From: Phycisphaerae bacterium
GTDB taxonomy: Bacteria; Planctomycetota; Phycisphaerae; UBA1845; Fen-1342
Assembly (NCBI GenBank): GCA_022842805.1
Contig: JALHOX010000002.1
Location: 1 to 24,220 of the forward strand
Reading direction: 5' to 3'
Length of the DNA stretch: 24,220 bases
Each line of letters opens with the position of its first letter. The stretch's first letter is position 1. Positions 9,798 to 17,218 of the stretch are shown in pieces. A program made the position numbers and the translations under genes. Under the pieces are notes generated by a model, which did no database searches, was not told where the DNA came from, and worked only from the letters and a program-made list of their open reading frames with translations.

Positions 9798-9820
9798 TTC
9801 GCGCGACGCCGTCGCGCGAA
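9798..9820. repeat. Perfect 10-bp inverted repeat just after the tadE stop
   Basis: TTCGCGCGAC (9798-9807) and GTCGCGCGAA (9811-9820) pair perfectly around a three-base loop, eight bases past the tadE stop codon. It lacks a U-run. Together with the hairpin at 9735-9763 it fills much of the 219-base tadE-cpaB gap and may set different levels for the upstream and downstream pilus genes. Confidence 0.7.
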
Positions 9821-9828
9821 GTCGGCGC

Positions 9829-10230
9829 TTAGTCCACGCCTTCCTTGCGCATCGACGCGACCGCGCCGAGCGTCTGGGTGGTGTTCCCGAAATACTCGCC
9901 GATCAGCGTGATGTCGGCGTAGGGAACCTGGACGCGCACCGTCTCGGTAGGGTCATCGGTCGTGGCGTGCTCCATCGTGATCGTGTGCGACGTAATTCCA
10001 TACGGCGCCAGCACGGCGTCGATGCGGTCGGTAATGTCGTCCTCATCGGTGCCCTGCAGAACCGCCACCCGGGCCCCTTCGCGAGCCGCGTGCGTGAGCG
10101 TCTGTCGCACCGAGAACACCCAGCCGTACTCGATGATGCCGAACAGCATCGTCAGGAGCAGCGGCGTGACCAGGGCCATTTCGACCGCGGCCGCGCCGCG
10201 TCTGCGCTTCGTTCCCATCCACTGCTTCAT
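9829..10230 (-). CDS. TadE-like minor pseudopilin
   Basis: A 133-residue protein with the TadE-like domain at about 9-52: a basic start (KRRRG), then AAAVEMALVTPLLLTMLFGIIEYG and the conserved downstream QTLTHAAREGAR. Such proteins are processed by the prepilin peptidase and work as minor pseudopilins in Flp pilus assembly at the inner membrane. The remainder (about 60-133) is a short soluble domain of unknown fold. The ATG at 10230 overlaps the cpaA stop codon by one base (TGATG). An earlier in-frame ATG at 10243 would sit directly against the GGAGG and is less likely. The gene could be called tadE or tadF/tadG; the short length favours TadE. Confidence 0.88.
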   Translation of the reverse strand: MKQWMGTKRRRGAAAVEMALVTPLLLTMLFGIIEYGWVFSVRQTLTHAAREGARVAVLQGTDEDDITDRIDAVLAPYGITSHTITMEHATTDDPTETVRVQVPYADITLIGEYFGNTTQTLGAVASMRKEGVD

Positions 10231-10784
10231 CACGTCAACCATCCTCCGAAGTAACCGGTGAACAGGATTCCCAGCGTGCCGGCGGTCAACGGCACGCCGT
10301 ACGGAAGAAGCTGGCTCGTGTCCCCAAAGGTCTTTGCCCCGCCGAACGTCCCAAATGCCGTGTCCAGCCGGCGCATCTTCACCATGATCGTCTGCATGTT
10401 GGCCATGGCGTGCACGGCGCGGCCGGTGCTGAAGATCATCGCGACGGCGGCGATCCCGCCGATCACCGCGCCCGCGGCGAAGCTGTACAGCGTGAGCCAC
10501 GGGCCGAGCCAGCAGCCGATCGCCATCATCAGCTTGACGTCGCCGGCGCCCATGCCGTGCATCAGCCAGGGTCCGATCAGAACGCCGAAGCCGACCAGCA
10601 TGCCGACCAGGCCCCAGCCCACGCCGTCGGCGCCGAAGTAGATCGCCTGCGCGATCAGCCCGGCGACCGCGATCGCGGCGTTAAGCCAATTCGGCACTTT
10701 TCGCTGCGCAAAATCGATCCAGGAAGCATAGAGAATGCCGGGAACCATCAATGCGATGGTCAGTTCCCAAAATCCCAGAACCAT
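10230..10784 (-). CDS. cpaA: Prepilin peptidase CpaA/TadV (A24 family)
   Basis: A 184-residue inner-membrane aspartyl protease that cleaves the leader of Flp prepilin and TadE-like pseudopilins. Both catalytic aspartates are visible: D24 in WIDFAQRKVPNWL and D82 in the GxGD motif GMGAGDVKLM. Four to six hydrophobic segments surround them. The size fits the short TadV/CpaA type lacking the N-methylation domain of PilD. The ATG at 10784 follows a GAGGAGAG ribosome-binding site four bases upstream. The longer open frame upstream has no such support and reads through intergenic repeats. It overlaps tadE by one base and lies 371 bases downstream of flp. Confidence 0.93.
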   Translation of the reverse strand: MVLGFWELTIALMVPGILYASWIDFAQRKVPNWLNAAIAVAGLIAQAIYFGADGVGWGLVGMLVGFGVLIGPWLMHGMGAGDVKLMMAIGCWLGPWLTLYSFAAGAVIGGIAAVAMIFSTGRAVHAMANMQTIMVKMRRLDTAFGTFGGAKTFGDTSQLLPYGVPLTAGTLGILFTGYFGGWLT

Positions 10785-11155
10785 GCCGCTCTCCTCGTTG
10801 TCGTGTTCCCTGACAGTCCTCGATCGGTCCGGCCGCGGATTGGAAGCTGCAAGCCGGAGCGCCGATCGCAAGGCGACGCAATTCGCCCGAATGGAGTGTT
10901 CGAAACTTTCCTCCCGATCGGCGAATAAAACGGTTGCGACCGGCGGCATCGGGGGCGGGGTCGGGAGACCGGCGTCGAGTGTCAGGTAAATACAGCGGGC
11001 GGCGCGCCTCTCGACGCCCCTGAGACCGGTCCCTTCACGCCTGACACTGGGCCGTGCGTTGACGGTTTCCAAAAACAAAACGCCCGCGGCGGCCGCCGCG
11101 CGGTCGCGCGTCGGCCGCCGCCGGTTGGTACCGCGAGATTTCGCGGCCGTCGTTC
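10785..11155. other. Non-coding spacer between flp and cpaA
   Basis: This 371-base gap in the pilus locus holds the flp terminator (11071-11125) and a widely spaced inverted repeat, GTGTCAGG at 10979-10986 and CCTGACAC at 11040-11047. A further CCTGACA at 10809-10815 lies shortly before cpaA. I see no credible gene in it. A separate promoter for cpaA-tadE-cpaB-cpaC is likely but could not be placed. Confidence 0.5.
11071..11125 (-). terminator. Strong intrinsic terminator after the flp pilin gene
   Basis: On the minus strand the 9-base arms CGGCGGCCG and CGGCCGCCG can pair around a 16-base loop that can itself fold, followed by GCGGGCG and then TTTTGTTTTT (complement of 11071-11080). A smaller 6-bp hairpin (CCGCGA/TCGCGG) lies just before it at about 11130-11146. 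The arrangement would release most transcripts after the major pilin and let a minority read on into the assembly genes. Confidence 0.8.
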
Positions 11156-11338
11156 TTACGACGCGTCGGGCAGCGCGCTCTCGACGTTGGTGAAGATCGT
11201 GTTGACCTTCTGGCCGAGCAGCGTGATCGCCGCCAGAGCGACGATGATGATTAGAGCCAGCATGACGGCATATTCGGTGGCCGTCGGGCCGTCCTCGCTG
11301 ACGAGGAATTCACGCATGCGATTCTGAATCATGTTCAT
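11156..11338 (-). CDS. flp: Flp family type IVb major pilin
   Basis: A 60-residue prepilin, the structural subunit of the Flp/Tad pilus. A short basic leader ends at Gly17, and the processed protein would start PTATEYAVMLALIIIVAL. Glu at +5 and Tyr at +6 after the cleavage site are the Flp hallmark, followed by the hydrophobic assembly helix (about 22-42) and a short polar tail. The length is normal for Flp. The ATG at 11338 follows GGGAG; a second ATG two codons on is equally usable. The gene heads the minus-strand pilus locus and is followed by a strong terminator. A GC-rich hairpin (CCCCGCGGGG at 11364-11373) lies in its probable leader. Confidence 0.95.
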   Translation of the reverse strand: MNMIQNRMREFLVSEDGPTATEYAVMLALIIIVALAAITLLGQKVNTIFTNVESALPDAS

Positions 11339-11760
11339 CCCACATCTCCCATTGTTCCGAGCTCCCCGCGGGGGTGCTCAAAGTTCCTCGGCGCTCCGTG
11401 CCACACGCCTTCGTCCCTGGTTCCACTCCGAAGAGCTCCGAGCCGTTCGACGGCGTCCACCGGCGATCCCTGCCGACGCCTTCGCGACTGCGGTGCTCTC
11501 TTTGTCTGAGCCGCGCGTCCCGCACGACTCGGACAGGGGAATAGTGGGAATTGCGGAGTCGCAGGGCAAAAGAAAGCCGAATCGGCGCGTTATTTCGCGG
11601 CGGTTCTGGTAATAACCGAGATTACCCGCCACGATCGCGCGATGACCACGACAAGCGAAATCAGGATCGGTCGACGCCCGGCCATTTCGCAACGCTCAGC
11701 GGTTCGCCGATTAACGACGCGCACGGCGTTCGAAGGGGTATCGATATAGTCAGGGCTGAA
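11339..11760. other. Divergent intergenic region (flp / nucleotidyltransferase)
   Basis: About 420 bases separate flp from the gene at 11761, and both promoters must lie here. It holds CCCCGCGGGG at 11364-11373 in the flp leader, an operator-like inverted repeat GGTAAT/ATTACC at 11609-11627, and TATAGT at 11745-11750. The last is so close to the downstream ATG that, if it is a -10 box, the transcript would be nearly leaderless. Short open frames in this stretch lack ribosome-binding sites and domain character, so I list none. Confidence 0.45.
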
Positions 11761-12345
11761 ATGGGCCCATACATGGAAGCTTCATTGGATCGCATGGTGC
11801 GAGCCGTGGAAAAGGTGCGGCAACGATTGCTGCGCAGCACCGCCGCACTCGAATCTGCGTCGATTCCCTACGCGGTTATCGGTGACAACGCCGTGGCGGC
11901 GTGGGTCTCCAAGGTCGACGAAGCCGCCGTTCGGAACACCCAGGATGTCGATGTGCTTTTGCGTCGAGAAGACCTCGACGCCGCGAAGGCCGCGCTGGAG
12001 TCCGCAGGCTTCCACTATCGGCATGTCCGCGGGATGGACATGTTTCTGGACGGCCCGGACGCAAAGGTGCGAGACGCGGTTCACGTCATCTTCGCCGGCG
12101 AACGTGTTAGACCGGATGACCTCTCGCCAGCGCCGGGCGTGAACGAGTACGAGCCGGATCGAAACTTTCGCCTTCTCGGTTTGGAGGCATTGTTGCGCAT
12201 GAAGCTGACTGCATACCGCGACAAGGATCGCACCCATCTACGCGACATGCTCGACATCGGCCTGATCGACGCCTCGTGGTGCGATCGATTCCCGCCCGAG
12301 CTGGCAGCCCGCTTACAGCATTTGGTGGATACGCCCGAAGGCTAG
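11761..12345 (+). CDS. AbiEii-like nucleotidyltransferase domain protein
   Basis: A 194-residue protein with the minimal nucleotidyltransferase fold seen in AbiEii-like and related proteins. The first strand and turn read IPYAVIGDNAVAAW (35-48), where the family usually has GG or GS; here it is GD. The metal-binding aspartates are in NTQDVDVLL (D62, D64). A C-terminal helix carries LLRMKLTAYRDKDRTHLRDML, the Lys plus RDxxDL-type pattern of this group. Some relatives are toxins that nucleotidylate tRNA, and others have housekeeping or unknown roles. No antitoxin-like partner lies beside it, so a toxin-antitoxin role is not supported. The start is an ATG at 11761 with CAGGG six bases upstream; an ATG at 11773 is possible. 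It is isolated between genes on the opposite strand. Confidence 0.78.
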   Translation: MGPYMEASLDRMVRAVEKVRQRLLRSTAALESASIPYAVIGDNAVAAWVSKVDEAAVRNTQDVDVLLRREDLDAAKAALESAGFHYRHVRGMDMFLDGPDAKVRDAVHVIFAGERVRPDDLSPAPGVNEYEPDRNFRLLGLEALLRMKLTAYRDKDRTHLRDMLDIGLIDASWCDRFPPELAARLQHLVDTPEG

Positions 12346-12487
12346 CCCGCTGGCGCGCTCCCCGCTGCGTCCACGCCCGCATTGCCCGCAGTTATTACGA
12401 TCGCCCCAACTGTTTGAATCAGCGAAACCGGAATGTAACGCGTGGGCCCCGAACCTAAACTCGAGATACCTTCTCAACACAGCCCAA

Positions 12488-13897
12488 TCACGCCCCCGCC
12501 ACGATCGGCTTCGAAAGCTCCGCCTCGCGCATGTGGAAGCGGTACCACAGCAACACACCCAGCACCATGATGTACAGCGTCGCCATCGACCACAGCGCGT
12601 GAATGCCGAGCTGCGGCATCGCCCGGCTGAGGACGAACCCGCCCAGAACGAAGATGCCCCAGCAGCAGATCGCAAACAGCAGCGCGGGCACGCGCGTATC
12701 GCCCGAGCCGCGCGAGGCGAAGCTGTAGATGATGCAAAGCCCGTCGAAGATCTGAAACAGCCCGGCCCAAATCGCCATCGCCGCGGCCAGCGTCAGCACT
12801 TCGTCGGTCAGCTCGGCGGTTGTCTCGAAGGTCAGTACCGACGCGAGCTGCCTTCCGCCGAAAATGAACAGCAGCGCCATCGCGCCCATGTACCCCAGCA
12901 CGATCCGCCGCGCGATTCGCACCCGCAGCACCGCCAGCGCCCCGTCGCGCGCCCCGACGGCGTTTCCGACCTGCGTCGTCAGCGCCATGCCGATTCCCAG
13001 GCAGGGCATGAACGACAGGTGCATCATCTGAATCACCATGTTGCCCGCCGCCATCGCCGATTTTCCGAAGGGCGGCATCAGAAACTGCATGAACACCAGC
13101 CACGCCCCGATATCAACCAGCCACTGCGCCGCGACGGGCAGCCCCAGCCCGAGCAGCTCACGCATTTCCCGCATGCGCAGCCCGAACGAGCGCAAGACGT
13201 GATAGCGCGTCTCCACGCCGCGCATCAGGAGCAGCGGCGCCGCCAGCACGACCAGCCGCACGCTCCACGCCAGCAGCGTCGCCAATCCGCTGCCGCCGAT
13301 GCCCAGCGCGGGGAAGCCGAACTTGCCCCAGATGAAGATGTAGTTTGTGCCGACCAGCGTCAGCAGCGAGATGACGATCGCGACCAGATCAATCTCCGGT
13401 CGTTTCACGCCGTTCCAGAAGCACTCCAGCCCGGCGCACATCACCATCGGGCCGATGGCCCAGAGCGCGTAGCGCAGAAACGCGATCTCCATCGCCTGCA
13501 CGTCCGCGGGATGATGACCGACGCGACCGATGAGTACCGGGAACCAATTGGCGACGGTCGCTGCGATCGGCGCACTCAGCAGCGCCGCCAGCACGCCCAA
13601 CCACATCGCGGGCCACACATACCCGCCCGCGCGCTGCGGCTCGCCGCGACCTTCGTGCTGCGCGACATAGGTCTGCACGCTTTGCCCGATGCCCATGCCG
13701 ACGCACGCGATCGTGTAGAGCAGCAGCGTGCAGGGCGACACCGCCGCCTGCGCCTCGGTGCCCAGGCTCGAGACCATCACGAAATCGATGAACCCCATCA
13801 ACAGGCGCGAGAGCGTCACGCCGATCATCGGCGTCGCGAGAACGAGTAGCTCACGCGTCAGCGACGCGCTGTCGCGAGGTAGTGCGGTGGTCGTCAT
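12488..13897 (-). CDS. MATE family efflux transporter
   Basis: A 469-residue polytopic inner-membrane protein of the multidrug and toxic compound extrusion family, which expels cationic drugs or metabolites in exchange for Na+ or H+. The N-terminal half has LATPMIGVTLSRLLMGFIDFVMV (about 20-42) and GIGQSVQTYVAQHEGRGEP, matching the family's first repeat. The second half repeats the pattern with CLGIGMALTTQVGNAVGARDG. About twelve hydrophobic segments and the total length fit the family. The start is taken at the ATG at 13897 (MTTTALP). The open frame continues far upstream, but that part runs antisense through the secreted-protein gene at 14099 and is not coding. The ribosome-binding site is weak. 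Its substrate is unknown. Confidence 0.92.
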   Translation of the reverse strand: MTTTALPRDSASLTRELLVLATPMIGVTLSRLLMGFIDFVMVSSLGTEAQAAVSPCTLLLYTIACVGMGIGQSVQTYVAQHEGRGEPQRAGGYVWPAMWLGVLAALLSAPIAATVANWFPVLIGRVGHHPADVQAMEIAFLRYALWAIGPMVMCAGLECFWNGVKRPEIDLVAIVISLLTLVGTNYIFIWGKFGFPALGIGGSGLATLLAWSVRLVVLAAPLLLMRGVETRYHVLRSFGLRMREMRELLGLGLPVAAQWLVDIGAWLVFMQFLMPPFGKSAMAAGNMVIQMMHLSFMPCLGIGMALTTQVGNAVGARDGALAVLRVRIARRIVLGYMGAMALLFIFGGRQLASVLTFETTAELTDEVLTLAAAMAIWAGLFQIFDGLCIIYSFASRGSGDTRVPALLFAICCWGIFVLGGFVLSRAMPQLGIHALWSMATLYIMVLGVLLWYRFHMREAELSKPIVAGA

Positions 13898-14098
13898 GGG
13901 GGTCGAGAATGGTAAGCGCCGCACGGCGTGTCCCAGGAGGCGACTCACGTCCGAAATCGTCGGGCCGACTCCCCGGCTTTGCGAAATCAGCCTCTCCGAA
14001 ACCGCGCACGGAGCGATTCTGTCAGAGCCCGCCCGCCCCGCCACTATCGATTGGTGTACGCCGCACCGCTCCCGCGGCGGACGCCAGGAGTTGCCCCC

Positions 14099-15415
14099 GT
14101 GAAAGCTTTTCTGAGTCGCATCGGTTTCGTTGTGCTGGCCGGTCTTGCCCCGCTCAGCGCCATCGCCGGCGATCCGGATTCGTTGGATGACGAAGACTTC
14201 GAGGATGATGAAATGCCGCAGTTCGTGCAGCCCCCGCTTCCGCCCCTTCCGCAAACCGCGAACCGCCTGAGCGGCGGACCGACGCCGACGTCCGGTTGGA
14301 ACAACCCTGCGCCGCAACAGCTCGCCAGCGCCAACTTCGGTCACTCCGGCGTTCCGCAGCAGGGCGCCGCGCAGCCGGGCATCACCCGCCAGTCGGTGTC
14401 GCAGTCGGTCACCCCCAATGCCGGCTCCGCTGCGCCGGGGGCGACGAACATTTCCGCCGCCCCGCTCGGCCCGATCGAGTTCGAGCGCCACGACGGCGGG
14501 TTCTTCCGCATCATGAAGCCGCGCGGCTGGCAGGTCAGCACCTTCGGCAATGGGCCTACGCTCTCCTACTGCATCAAGGACCCGAGCAACCCCGCCCGAC
14601 AATTCTTCATGATTGCGCAGTGCACGCTGCTCGGCAGCGAAAACGCCAAGCAGCTCTTCATGATGTCGCAGCAATACGCGGCCCAGCCGGTCGACGTGAG
14701 CGACGCGCCGGTCACGCCCGACATGTCGCCGCAGGGCTTTCTGCGAAGTTGGAACTCGATCGCCCGAACGCGCGCCGTGCAGCAGGCGATGCCCTGGCGG
14801 CCGGAGCTGGCGAATTTGCAGGTGATCGGCGCGCAGCCGCAGCCGAGCCCGTTTGACCAGGTCGGAGCGCGCGGCGAACAGATGCGCGCCACCTTCACCG
14901 AAGCCGGCATCCCGGCCGAGGGTCAGTTCTTCGCCGCGGTCAGCCGCTACGACTTCATGGAGCAGGGCTGTGCCATGTCGTTCACGGGCGTGACCGCGCC
15001 GCTGGGCGAACTCGCCACGCTGCAGCCGTTCGCGCAGCGCTGCCTCGATAGCCTGCAGCTCGACCCGGGCTATGTGCATACTCAGCGGCAGCTCCAGCAG
15101 GCGAACTTTCGCGATGCTCAGATGGTGCGAAACACGATGAACGAGATCAACGACATCCACAACCGCACCTGGCAGGATCGCCAGGAATCGATCGACCTGC
15201 GCCAGCGCATGTGGAGCGACGGAATGAGCGGCGTCGAGCGCATGGTCGACCCGAATTCGGGACAGACCTACTGGGTCAACAACGGCGACTACCGCAACTA
15301 CGACATGAACCGCAACCAGTTTGAGATGAACAACCTGCAGTCGATCCCCTACGACCGCCGGCACTTGGAAATGCTGAATCGCAACGCGTGGAACGGGTAC
15401 GAAAACATCCGCTAA
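14099..15415 (+). CDS. Secreted protein of unknown function
   Basis: A 438-residue protein that I cannot place in a named family. Residues 1-23 are a signal peptide (basic start, hydrophobic FVVLAGLAPLSAIAG). An acidic and proline-rich linker follows (DDEDFEDDE, then PPLPPLP), then a Gln/Ser/Ala-rich stretch to about 120. The globular part from about 120 to 330 contains GFFRIMKPRGWQVS and two or three cysteines that could pair. The C-terminus (about 340-438) is predicted helical and rich in Asn, Arg, Gln and Met. It contains DPNSGQTYWVNNGDYRNY, which resembles a short tail motif seen in other secreted bacterial proteins. The start is a GTG at 14099 with AGGAG eight bases upstream. It is divergent from MATE and converges on the gene at 15522. 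Confidence 0.82.
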   Translation: MKAFLSRIGFVVLAGLAPLSAIAGDPDSLDDEDFEDDEMPQFVQPPLPPLPQTANRLSGGPTPTSGWNNPAPQQLASANFGHSGVPQQGAAQPGITRQSVSQSVTPNAGSAAPGATNISAAPLGPIEFERHDGGFFRIMKPRGWQVSTFGNGPTLSYCIKDPSNPARQFFMIAQCTLLGSENAKQLFMMSQQYAAQPVDVSDAPVTPDMSPQGFLRSWNSIARTRAVQQAMPWRPELANLQVIGAQPQPSPFDQVGARGEQMRATFTEAGIPAEGQFFAAVSRYDFMEQGCAMSFTGVTAPLGELATLQPFAQRCLDSLQLDPGYVHTQRQLQQANFRDAQMVRNTMNEINDIHNRTWQDRQESIDLRQRMWSDGMSGVERMVDPNSGQTYWVNNGDYRNYDMNRNQFEMNNLQSIPYDRRHLEMLNRNAWNGYENIR

Positions 15416-15445
15416 TCGCTGAACTGCATGTTGCGACTTTCGGTA

Positions 15446-15475
15446 GGGCAGGCCGCGGTATTCCGCGCCCTGCCT
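15446..15475. terminator. Hairpin between convergent genes (candidate terminator)
   Basis: GGCAGG (15447-15452) and CGCGG (15454-15458) pair with CCGCG (15463-15467) and CCTGCC (15469-15474), with one C-C mismatch and a TATT loop. It sits between two convergent genes, where a shared terminator is expected. Neither side has a run of U, so this may instead be a dispersed palindromic repeat. Confidence 0.55.
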
Positions 15476-15521
15476 CTTCGCGTCGATCCTCGTACCCGAT
15501 CAACGATTTCGACAACCGCGC

Positions 15522-16421
15522 CTACGCGAGCCGTCTGTATTTCTTCGCCCAAATCGCCATCGTCAGCCATCCCAAGAGAATACCGAGCACCGCTCCGCTG
15601 ACGATCGCGATGTCCTGCCCCGAACCTTCGACGATCGCTTTCGCCCCGCTGGCGCGGAGGCACATCAGCCCGATCAGCATCGTCAGCACGCCGGCCCATT
15701 GCCGCCAGCCGGAAGCCCACGGGTGCAGTGTCAGCACGGCGACCAGCGCGAGAATGAGGAGCGCGCGCCCGAGCGGAAAGACCGACGCACCATAGACAAA
15801 CCCGCGCGCCATGCCGCCCAGCACCAGCAAACGCGACGCGAGTTCCGTCTTCGGAGAGCCGGGCACACCGGCAACGAGCAGTGTGCCGCCGCTGCCGGGG
15901 CTCATCGTCTGTCCCGTCGGCGTCTCAACCCACATATGCACCATGTCGGCCACGAGCCACGCCTCGTAGCCCATCCTTCGCAACACGGACGCGGCCACAA
16001 TGGCGCGACCGTCGCAATCCTCCCGGCCCGATCGCAGGGCTTCCTCAGCGGTCGGCAGATACTCCATGACGCCCCAAGTATCCCAATCGTGGGAGTATTT
16101 GATGCGTTGGTACACTTCGGCTTCGACCAGAAGCAGCGCGAATTCCGCCGGTCGCAGTTGAGGTCGCGAAGTCGGCTTTTCCTGTTGAAGACGCGCTGCG
16201 GCAGTGTCCACGCGCCGCTGCACCTTCGCCGCGAGCTCTCCAACCTCCTGCAATTCCGGCTGGATGAGCGAATCAAGCGCCCGCGACCGCTGCGCCAGCG
16301 TCACCATCAGCCACGGCTTCGGATACAAAATGACCGCGACGCCAGCAATCAGCAGCGAAAGTTTCAGCACCCATCGGGGATCCGCAGGCCAGCCATGGAT
16401 TTTGCGCCAAAGATGGATCAT
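15522..16421 (-). CDS. Membrane protein with transglutaminase-like core
   Basis: A 299-residue protein with a hydrophobic segment near 19-36, a soluble region to about 200, and three further hydrophobic segments (about 207-230, 236-252 and 270-290). The soluble region carries a transglutaminase-like pattern: TAEEALRSGREDCDGRAIVAASVLRRMGY is centred on C136, with D137 next to it, and VHMWVET supplies a candidate histidine at 162. This is the Cys-His order of transglutaminase-like cysteine proteases and the DCDGRA arrangement is typical of them. The third member of the triad was not identified with certainty. It may cleave or crosslink a periplasmic protein. The ATG at 16421 has only a weak ribosome-binding site. 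It converges on the secreted-protein gene and is divergent from the lipoprotein gene. Confidence 0.8.
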   Translation of the reverse strand: MIHLWRKIHGWPADPRWVLKLSLLIAGVAVILYPKPWLMVTLAQRSRALDSLIQPELQEVGELAAKVQRRVDTAAARLQQEKPTSRPQLRPAEFALLLVEAEVYQRIKYSHDWDTWGVMEYLPTAEEALRSGREDCDGRAIVAASVLRRMGYEAWLVADMVHMWVETPTGQTMSPGSGGTLLVAGVPGSPKTELASRLLVLGGMARGFVYGASVFPLGRALLILALVAVLTLHPWASGWRQWAGVLTMLIGLMCLRASGAKAIVEGSGQDIAIVSGAVLGILLGWLTMAIWAKKYRRLA

Positions 16422-16556
16422 GACTCACATCCCAACTTACGCGATCGGCGTCTGCGGGTTGCGGTGATTTTCTTGCGCGAGGTGCGATTGCACGCGCGGC
16501 TGTAGGAGGCGTCACTCGGAGTAGCCGCGTCACGAGATCGACGCTTGGTGCTCTAT

Positions 16557-16578
16557 GGGTGCGCTATCCGGCGCACCC
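16557..16578. repeat. Perfect 8-bp inverted repeat
   Basis: GGGTGCGC (16557-16564) and GCGCACCC (16571-16578) pair around a six-base loop, 38 bases before the DUF3574 lipoprotein start. TACAAT follows at once (16579-16584) and could be a -10 box, which would place the palindrome where a repressor or sigma factor binds. It may alternatively be a dispersed intergenic palindrome. Confidence 0.55.
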
Positions 16579-16616
16579 TACAATGTCGCAACATGTAGCA
16601 TTCCTGGGAGCGACTG

Positions 16617-17111
16617 ATGCCGACGCCGCTCATCTCAAACGAAAACCGCGCCCGTCCGATCGACCCGGTTCGCATGTTCTCGGCACAGCCGATATTCGCC
16701 TGTTGCGTTGCCTTTGTGGCGTTGGCCGTCGCTGGTTGTCATGAACCCCGCTCCATTTCAGTCGCGCCGCCGCCGACCGCGGACGACGCGGCGCTGATGA
16801 TCCGCACTGAGCTCTACATGGGCCTGGCGCGGGCCGGGGCGGCGAACGTGAGCGAGGCCGAGTGGGCGGCGTTCCTCGCCCGCGAGGTCACGCCGCGCTT
16901 TCCCGACGGACTGACGGTTCTTTCCGCACAGGGTCAATGGCTGCAAGCCGGCACATTGGTCCGCGAGCCGTCGCGAATTCTCGTGATCCTGCACGCGGGC
17001 ACGCCGGAGTCGAATGCGGCGATCGAATCGATCCGTGCGGCGTATATCCGCGCGTTTTCGCAGGACGCGGTGTTGCGCGTGGATGATTCGGTGCTGGCGG
17101 ATTTTCGGTGA
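16617..17111 (+). CDS. DUF3574 lipoprotein
   Basis: A 164-residue predicted lipoprotein. The hydrophobic signal FACCVAFVALAVAGC ends in a lipobox LAVAGC (lipidated cysteine at 41). The mature part carries the DUF3574 pattern: IRTELYMGLARAGAANVSEAE, then AFLAREVTPRFPDGLTVLSAQGQW, then REPSRILVILHAG. The domain's function is not known. Relatives are small secreted or lipid-anchored proteins. I start it at the ATG at 16617, which has GGGAG six bases upstream. An ATG at 16674 would give a shorter, uncharged signal and lacks such a site. It lies just upstream of the parS site. Confidence 0.88.
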   Translation: MPTPLISNENRARPIDPVRMFSAQPIFACCVAFVALAVAGCHEPRSISVAPPPTADDAALMIRTELYMGLARAGAANVSEAEWAAFLAREVTPRFPDGLTVLSAQGQWLQAGTLVREPSRILVILHAGTPESNAAIESIRAAYIRAFSQDAVLRVDDSVLADFR

Positions 17112-17218
17112 GAAGTAAACGTACACAACGTAGTTGCAGCGCCGGCGAGACGTCAGAGTTCATCAGTATCCGCCAATCTCCTCGCGCGCGACCGCCACCG
17201 GCCCGCCGTTTGCGTCCG

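Noticed and set aside
11396..11403. TGGCACGG on the minus strand as the -24 part of a sigma-54 promoter for flp
   Set aside because: The -12 half is missing. No TTGC or GC lies at the required distance, so I do not call a sigma-54 promoter.
11551..11613. Possible sigma-54-like GG...GC pair upstream of flp on the minus strand
   Set aside because: The spacing is nine rather than ten bases and the surrounding sequence does not match the consensus.
11331..11692. Small open frames in the flp / nucleotidyltransferase gap
   Set aside because: They are Arg/Ser/Pro-rich, overlap on both strands, and have no ribosome-binding site or recognisable domain.
11761..12345. Toxin-antitoxin module
   Set aside because: The nucleotidyltransferase has no antitoxin-like gene on the same strand beside it, so there is no support for a pair.
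13396..13412. Second parS-like site (GTTTCAC in the MATE gene)
   Set aside because: Only one half resembles parS and it lies in coding sequence. The other half of the palindrome is absent.
13898..15364. N-terminal extension of the MATE frame to 958 residues
   Set aside because: The extra part runs antisense through the secreted-protein gene at 14099, which has a signal peptide and a ribosome-binding site. MATE proteins start near 13897.
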